The notes beneath the pieces were generated by a model that was given only the letters and a program-made list of their open reading frames with translations, searched no databases and was not told the origin of the DNA. From Burkholderia sp. USMB20 (GTDB lineage: Bacteria > Pseudomonadota > Gammaproteobacteria > Burkholderiales > Burkholderiaceae): a DNA stretch of 64,000 nt. The position numbers and the translations under genes are program-made. The DNA lies in the NCBI RefSeq assembly GCF_000949135.2, contig NZ_JTAN02000012.1, forward strand, positions 496,001 through 560,000, in the 5' to 3' direction. Of the stretch, positions 60,583 to 64,000 are shown piece after piece (the first letter of the stretch is position 1; each line of letters starts with the position of its first letter).

Positions 60583-60816
60583 TTAGGCTTCGCCGCGTGC
60601 GCGCAGGTCAGCGAGCACGGAATCGATGCCGTTCTTGTCGATCAGGCGCAGGCCGGCGTTCGAGACGCGCAGGCGCACCCAGCGGTTTTCGCTCTCCACC
60701 CAGAACCGGCGGTTTTGCAGGTTCGGCAGGAAGCGGCGCTTCGTCTTGTTGTTGGCGTGGGAAACGTTGTTGCCGCTCATCGGCGCTTTCCCAGTTACTT
60801 GGCATACGCGTGCCAT
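60583..60816 (-). CDS. rpmB: 50S ribosomal protein L28
   Basis: A 77-aa ribosomal protein, [21 protein letters not shown], with [16 protein letters not shown] and [11 protein letters not shown]; a single cysteine only, so no zinc site. The radC-rpmB-rpmG order is the same as in E. coli, although radC is 238 bases away here. Confidence 0.98.
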
Positions 60817-61054
60817 GAGAGCACTCCTAATACGCTAAATTCGGGGTTCGATCGCCGATGAAGGTTCCATCGTACTGCCACGTGATCCATGGCTGCACTC
60901 AGAACGCCGAAGCCTGTAAAGACAAGGCCCTTCGATGGCTAGAACTGGTTGGAAAAAAGACAGACGACGATTCTAGCAGAAAAAGTTCAGAAAAATCAAA
61001 CCCAATTTCGCATCGTCGTTGTGGCGCCCGTGGGGCGGGTCGCCGGGCCACAGT

Positions 61055-61828
61055 CTACAGCCAACCGGCGCGCGCGAACGAAAATGTATCGCTGGTGCCG
61101 ACGACGACGTGATCGAGCAGCCGCACGTCGACGAGTTCGAGCGCGTCTTTCAGCACCCGCGTCAGGCGGCGGTCCTCCGCGCTCGGCTGGACCGCGCCCG
61201 ACGGATGATTGTGCGCGACGATCAGCGCCGCGGCGTTCTGCTGCAGCGCGCGGCGCACGACCTCGCGCGGATAGACGGCCATGCGCGTCAGCGAGCCGCG
61301 CGTGATTTCCTCCATGTCGATCAGGCCGTTGCGGGCGTCGAGGTACACCGCAATGAATACTTCGTGCGGGCGCGAGCCGATCTTCAGCCGCAGGCAATCC
61401 TCGACGGCGCCGGGCGAATCGATCTGCAGGCGCGCGTGCGCCTTCTCCTCCAGCATGCGCCGCGCGATCTCGGTGACCGCGACGAGCCGTGCGGAACGCG
61501 CGGGACCGATGCCGGGGTGCATCTCGAAGTCGCCGGAGGTCGCCTCGAGCAGGCCGCGCAACGTGCCGAACTGCCTGACCAGCGCGCGGGCGGTGACGAA
61601 CACATCGTGCCCGGGCTTGCCCGTGCCGAGCAGCAGCGCGATCAGCTCGTCGTCGGTCAGTGCGGCGGGCCCGCGCTCCAGCAGCCGTTCGCGCGGCCGC
61701 TCGGGGCGCCAGTCGGCCGGGCGGCGCTTGCGCAGGTGGATCGGGACGACGCGGCCCGGCGCAGCGGCCGGTGCGTCGGCGGTGTCGCGGCATTCGGCCG
61801 GCGTGACGGCGAGAGAGGATGACGGCAT
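61055..61828 (-). CDS. radC: RadC-family JAB/MPN-domain protein
   Basis: A 257-aa member of the RadC family. The N-terminal half contains a helix-hairpin-helix-like [12 protein letters not shown] (about residues 110-121), and the C-terminal half contains the JAMM metal motif with [14 protein letters not shown] (His-x-His then Asp). The name comes from an old repair phenotype that was later withdrawn, and the activity is unresolved. The first ~25 residues are Pro/Ala-rich and may not all be translated. Divergent from fkpB, upstream of rpmB-rpmG. Confidence 0.93.
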   Translation of the reverse strand: MPSSSLAVTPAECRDTADAPAAAPGRVVPIHLRKRRPADWRPERPRERLLERGPAALTDDELIALLLGTGKPGHDVFVTARALVRQFGTLRGLLEATSGDFEMHPGIGPARSARLVAVTEIARRMLEEKAHARLQIDSPGAVEDCLRLKIGSRPHEVFIAVYLDARNGLIDMEEITRGSLTRMAVYPREVVRRALQQNAAALIVAHNHPSGAVQPSAEDRRLTRVLKDALELVDVRLLDHVVVGTSDTFSFARAGWL

Positions 61829-61897
61829 GATCGAAACTCCATTGGCGGCGGCCGTGTGCGCGACGTCGTCGCACTTTCAGCCTTGCGCGCTCAGGTG

Positions 61898-61903
61898 ACT
61901 TAC
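61898..61903 (+). promoter_or_regulatory. -10 box of fkpB
   Basis: TACAAT in an A/T-rich spot, 60 bases before the fkpB ATG; no good -35 box. Confidence 0.4.
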
Positions 61904-61963
61904 AATATTGGCTTTGCGCCGGGCCTTTCGGCCAGTTCGGGCGCCGACGAACACGAGTCATTC

Positions 61964-62419
61964 ATGAGCATCATCGATCTATCCGAAGTGAAGCCCGGTT
62001 CCCATGTCACGCTGCATTACCGGCTGGCACTGGCCGACGGCGCCGACATCGTCAACACCTTCTCCGACAAGCCCGCCACGCTGCTGCTCGGCGCCGGGCA
62101 ACTGGCGCCCTCGCTGGAACAGATTCTGCTCGGGCTCAGGGTCGGTGACCATTCGACTTTTCAGCTAACGCCCGAGCAGGGGTTCGGTCCCCGCAATCCC
62201 GACATGCTCCAGCGCGTGACGCTGTCGACGCTGCGCGAGAACGGGATGGTCGGCGACGATTTCACGCCGGGCGAGCTGATCGAATTCAACGCGCCGGACG
62301 GCGGCCGCTATGCAGGGGTGCTGAAGGAAGTCAGCGAAACCTCGGCGCTGTTCGACTTCAATCATCCGCTCGCGGGCCAAGCGCTCACGTTCGAAGTGAA
62401 AATCATCGGAATCCTGTAA
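61964..62419 (+). CDS. fkpB: FKBP-type peptidyl-prolyl isomerase
   Basis: A 151-aa SlpA/FkpB-type prolyl isomerase and chaperone. The FKBP fold with inserted flap is seen in [40 protein letters not shown] and [12 protein letters not shown]. No signal peptide, so cytoplasmic. ATG at 61964 is the first Met of the homologous part. It lies two bases before ispH, the same fkpB-ispH order as in E. coli. Confidence 0.95.
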   Translation: MSIIDLSEVKPGSHVTLHYRLALADGADIVNTFSDKPATLLLGAGQLAPSLEQILLGLRVGDHSTFQLTPEQGFGPRNPDMLQRVTLSTLRENGMVGDDFTPGELIEFNAPDGGRYAGVLKEVSETSALFDFNHPLAGQALTFEVKIIGIL

Positions 62420-62421
62420 TC

Positions 62422-63402
62422 ATGAGCACCACCGATACGCTGTCCGGGCAGACCGTCGCCGCCGATGCCGAAATCCTGCTGGCCCAGCCGCGCGGCTTCT
62501 GCGCAGGGGTCGATCGCGCAATCGAGATCGTCGAGCGCGCGATCGCGATGCACGGTGCGCCGATCTACGTCCGTCACGAGATCGTCCACAACAAGTACGT
62601 GGTCGAGGATCTGAAGAAGAAAGGCGCGATCTTCGTCGAGGAACTCGAGGAAGTGCCGGCCGGCAACACCGTGATCTTCAGCGCGCACGGCGTGTCGAAG
62701 GCCGTGCGCGACGAGGCGGACGTGCGCGGGTTGCGTATTTACGACGCAACCTGCCCGCTCGTCACGAAGGTGCACGTCGAAGTGGCGAAGATGCGCCAGG
62801 ACGGCGTCGACATCGTGATGATCGGCCACAAGGGCCACCCGGAAGTCGAAGGCACGATGGGGCAGGTCGAGCGCGGCATGCATCTCGTCGAAAGCGTCGA
62901 GGACGTGCAGAAGCTCGCACTCGCCGATCCCGAGCGCATCGCGCTCGTCACGCAGACGACGCTGTCCGTCGACGACGCGGCCGAGATCATCGGCGCGCTG
63001 AAGGCGAAGTATCCGAAGATCCGCGAGCCGAAGAAGCAGGACATCTGCTACGCGACGCAGAACCGCCAGGATGCGGTGAAGTTCATGGCGCCGCAGTGCG
63101 ACGTCGTGATCGTCGTCGGCAGCCCGAACAGCTCGAACTCGAGCCGCCTGCGCGAAGTGGCCGAGAAGCGCGGCGTGGCCGCGTACATGGTCGACGCACC
63201 CGACCAGATCGATCCGGCCTGGGTCGCGGGCAAGCGCCGCATCGGCGTGACGGCCGGCGCATCGGCGCCGGAAGTGCTCGCCCAGGCCGTGATCGCGCGG
63301 CTGCGCGAGCTCGGCGTGCGCAATGTCCGCGCCCTCGACGGCATCGAGGAAAACGTGTCGTTTCCGCTGCCGCGCGGGCTCAACCTGCCGCCCGCCGCCT
63401 GA
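62422..63402 (+). CDS. ispH: 4-hydroxy-3-methylbut-2-enyl diphosphate reductase
   Basis: IspH makes IPP and DMAPP in the last step of the MEP pathway, using a [4Fe-4S] cluster. The three cluster cysteines are in [25 protein letters not shown] and [13 protein letters not shown]. The acid residue and [12 protein letters not shown] are conserved. 326 aa. It directly follows fkpB and ends at a strong terminator. Confidence 0.97.
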   Translation: MSTTDTLSGQTVAADAEILLAQPRGFCAGVDRAIEIVERAIAMHGAPIYVRHEIVHNKYVVEDLKKKGAIFVEELEEVPAGNTVIFSAHGVSKAVRDEADVRGLRIYDATCPLVTKVHVEVAKMRQDGVDIVMIGHKGHPEVEGTMGQVERGMHLVESVEDVQKLALADPERIALVTQTTLSVDDAAEIIGALKAKYPKIREPKKQDICYATQNRQDAVKFMAPQCDVVIVVGSPNSSNSSRLREVAEKRGVAAYMVDAPDQIDPAWVAGKRRIGVTAGASAPEVLAQAVIARLRELGVRNVRALDGIEENVSFPLPRGLNLPPAA

Positions 63403-63431
63403 TTGCCGCATCGCACCCGCGATACCCCCGA

Positions 63432-63459
63432 AGCGCGCCTCCCGGCGCGCTTTTTTTTT
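63432..63459 (+). terminator. fkpB-ispH terminator
   Basis: AGCGCGCC / GGCGCGCT, loop TCCC, followed by nine T. Confidence 0.92.
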
Positions 63460-63480
63460 GCGTCGCGAAAACGAGATGCA

Positions 63481-63514
63481 ACCATTGTTCACAGCAATGG
63501 TGCAACCCGGTTGC
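63481..63514. promoter_or_regulatory. Two inverted repeats upstream of the binding-protein gene
   Basis: ACCATTG-7-CAATGGT (63481-63501) and GCAACC-C-GGTTGC (63502-63514) are adjacent perfect inverted repeats, and GGTTGCAA recurs at 63545. Candidate operators. A promoter for the next gene may be TTGGCG (63582) and TACAAT (63603), though the spacing is only 15. Confidence 0.45.
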
Positions 63515-63673
63515 TATCGCTGCGCGTAGCCGCTTCTCAAAATTGGTTGCAATGCAGGAAAACCCCATCGAATCAGGATTATTGGCGGCCTATAAATGGA
63601 GTTACAATGCGCCCGTTTTCAGGCCGGAATGGCTTTGAAATCGGGTTTTGGCAAGGCGCGGGAGACCTACTCG

Positions 63674-64000
63674 ATGCATGTGAAGTTGGCTGACGCCATG
63701 TCCGTCGCCGCACCGGTTGCAATGCTTGCCGGCTGTAGCAAAAAGAGCGACGACGAGGCGGGCAGGGAGACTGCGGCACCCGCAGTACCGGCGGCCAGCG
63801 ACGTGCGCGCTGCCGGACCCGGTCGTGCGGCGCGGTCGGTGTGCCGCATTGCGCAATCGGACAGTGACAAGGACAACGGGGCACGTTTGGCGATCGAGGA
63901 TTTCAACGCGCAGGGCCCGAAGATCGGCATGCATTCGGCACGGCGGGCAGCACGCGCCGGCGGCGCTGCCATCGACCGGGCGACGGGCAAGCTGATTGCC
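63674..64000 (+). CDS. Branched-chain amino-acid ABC transporter substrate-binding protein-like, divergent and cut by the window end
   Basis: An open frame from ATG at 63674 to the last base. GGAG lies 10 bases upstream. The N-terminus VAMLAGCSKK is a lipobox-type export signal, and DNGARLAIEDFNAQGPKIG resembles LivJ/LivK proteins. The stretch between them (~50 residues) and after it (ARRAARAGGAA) does not look like a functional binding protein and lacks the usual IG..AP.TG segment. It may be a decaying paralogue or a truncated variant. The 3' end is outside the window. Confidence 0.55.
   Translation, partial: MHVKLADAMSVAAPVAMLAGCSKKSDDEAGRETAAPAVPAASDVRAAGPGRAARSVCRIAQSDSDKDNGARLAIEDFNAQGPKIGMHSARRAARAGGAAIDRATGKLIA

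Overview
The window is a GC-rich (roughly two-thirds G+C), densely coded stretch of bacterial chromosome. Gene content, gene order and protein sequences point to a betaproteobacterium of the genus Burkholderia, most likely the B. cepacia complex and its main chromosome. This is recognition from the sequences, not a database result. Almost everything is housekeeping. I see no rRNA, tRNA, CRISPR array, prophage or insertion sequence.

Layout. 1-5.5 kb: end of murB, argF, a DUF3579 gene, rpsT, murJ and a SirB1-like gene. 5.5-8.2 kb: an SDR dehydrogenase and an azoreductase divergent from a LysR regulator. 8.2-11.3 kb: the minus-strand envelope and nucleotide cluster lpxK, Trm112-like, kdsB, adk. 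11.7-16.1 kb: xseA, sodB, then a chromate transporter with a Crp/Fnr regulator. 16.1-20.5 kb: an Mpo1-like dioxygenase, a methyltransferase, a degenerate EAL protein and a DHA2 efflux pump. 20.6-28.3 kb is the most accessory-looking part: a DUF2917 gene, a citrate-synthase-like protein carrying its own helix-turn-helix, divergent from an oddly arranged CoA-transferase, a GntR regulator, a frameshifted aldo/keto reductase, a secreted glycine-rich repeat protein and a nickel permease. 28.4-36.6 kb: a stand-alone fusA, a DUF192 gene, a small Ala/Lys/His-rich secreted protein, rluE, and two unrelated isocitrate dehydrogenases side by side. 37.6-45.2 kb: a Tat-exported multicopper oxidase, a cold-shock gene, clpS-clpA, an amino-acid permease and a COG4705 membrane protein. 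45.2-54.9 kb: the minus-strand run ribF-ileS-lspA-coaBC-dut, divergent from purN-rsmB-mscS. 55.1-60.2 kb: a desaturase, nadA-nadC and the convergent nadB. 60.4-63.4 kb: rpmG-rpmB-radC, divergent from fkpB-ispH. The window ends inside a divergent branched-chain amino-acid-binding-protein gene.

How the genes fit together. nadA, nadB and nadC supply all three steps of de novo NAD synthesis from aspartate. ribF, coaBC and nadABC together cover much of flavin, CoA and NAD cofactor supply. lpxK and kdsB serve lipid A and Kdo; murB and murJ serve peptidoglycan. clpS and clpA form the N-end-rule unfoldase. Several mRNAs (murJ, clpS, purN) look leaderless, with a -10 box ending 6-9 bases before the start codon.

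The best lead for an undescribed system is the divergent pair at 20.8-23.7 kb: the HTH-citrate-synthase fusion and the rearranged CaiB/BaiF CoA-transferase, with an inverted repeat sitting on the -35 box between them. Several single-base reading-frame disruptions lie at 20.8-26 kb. They are either real decay or sequencing errors in G/C-rich DNA and should be settled before functional conclusions are drawn there.
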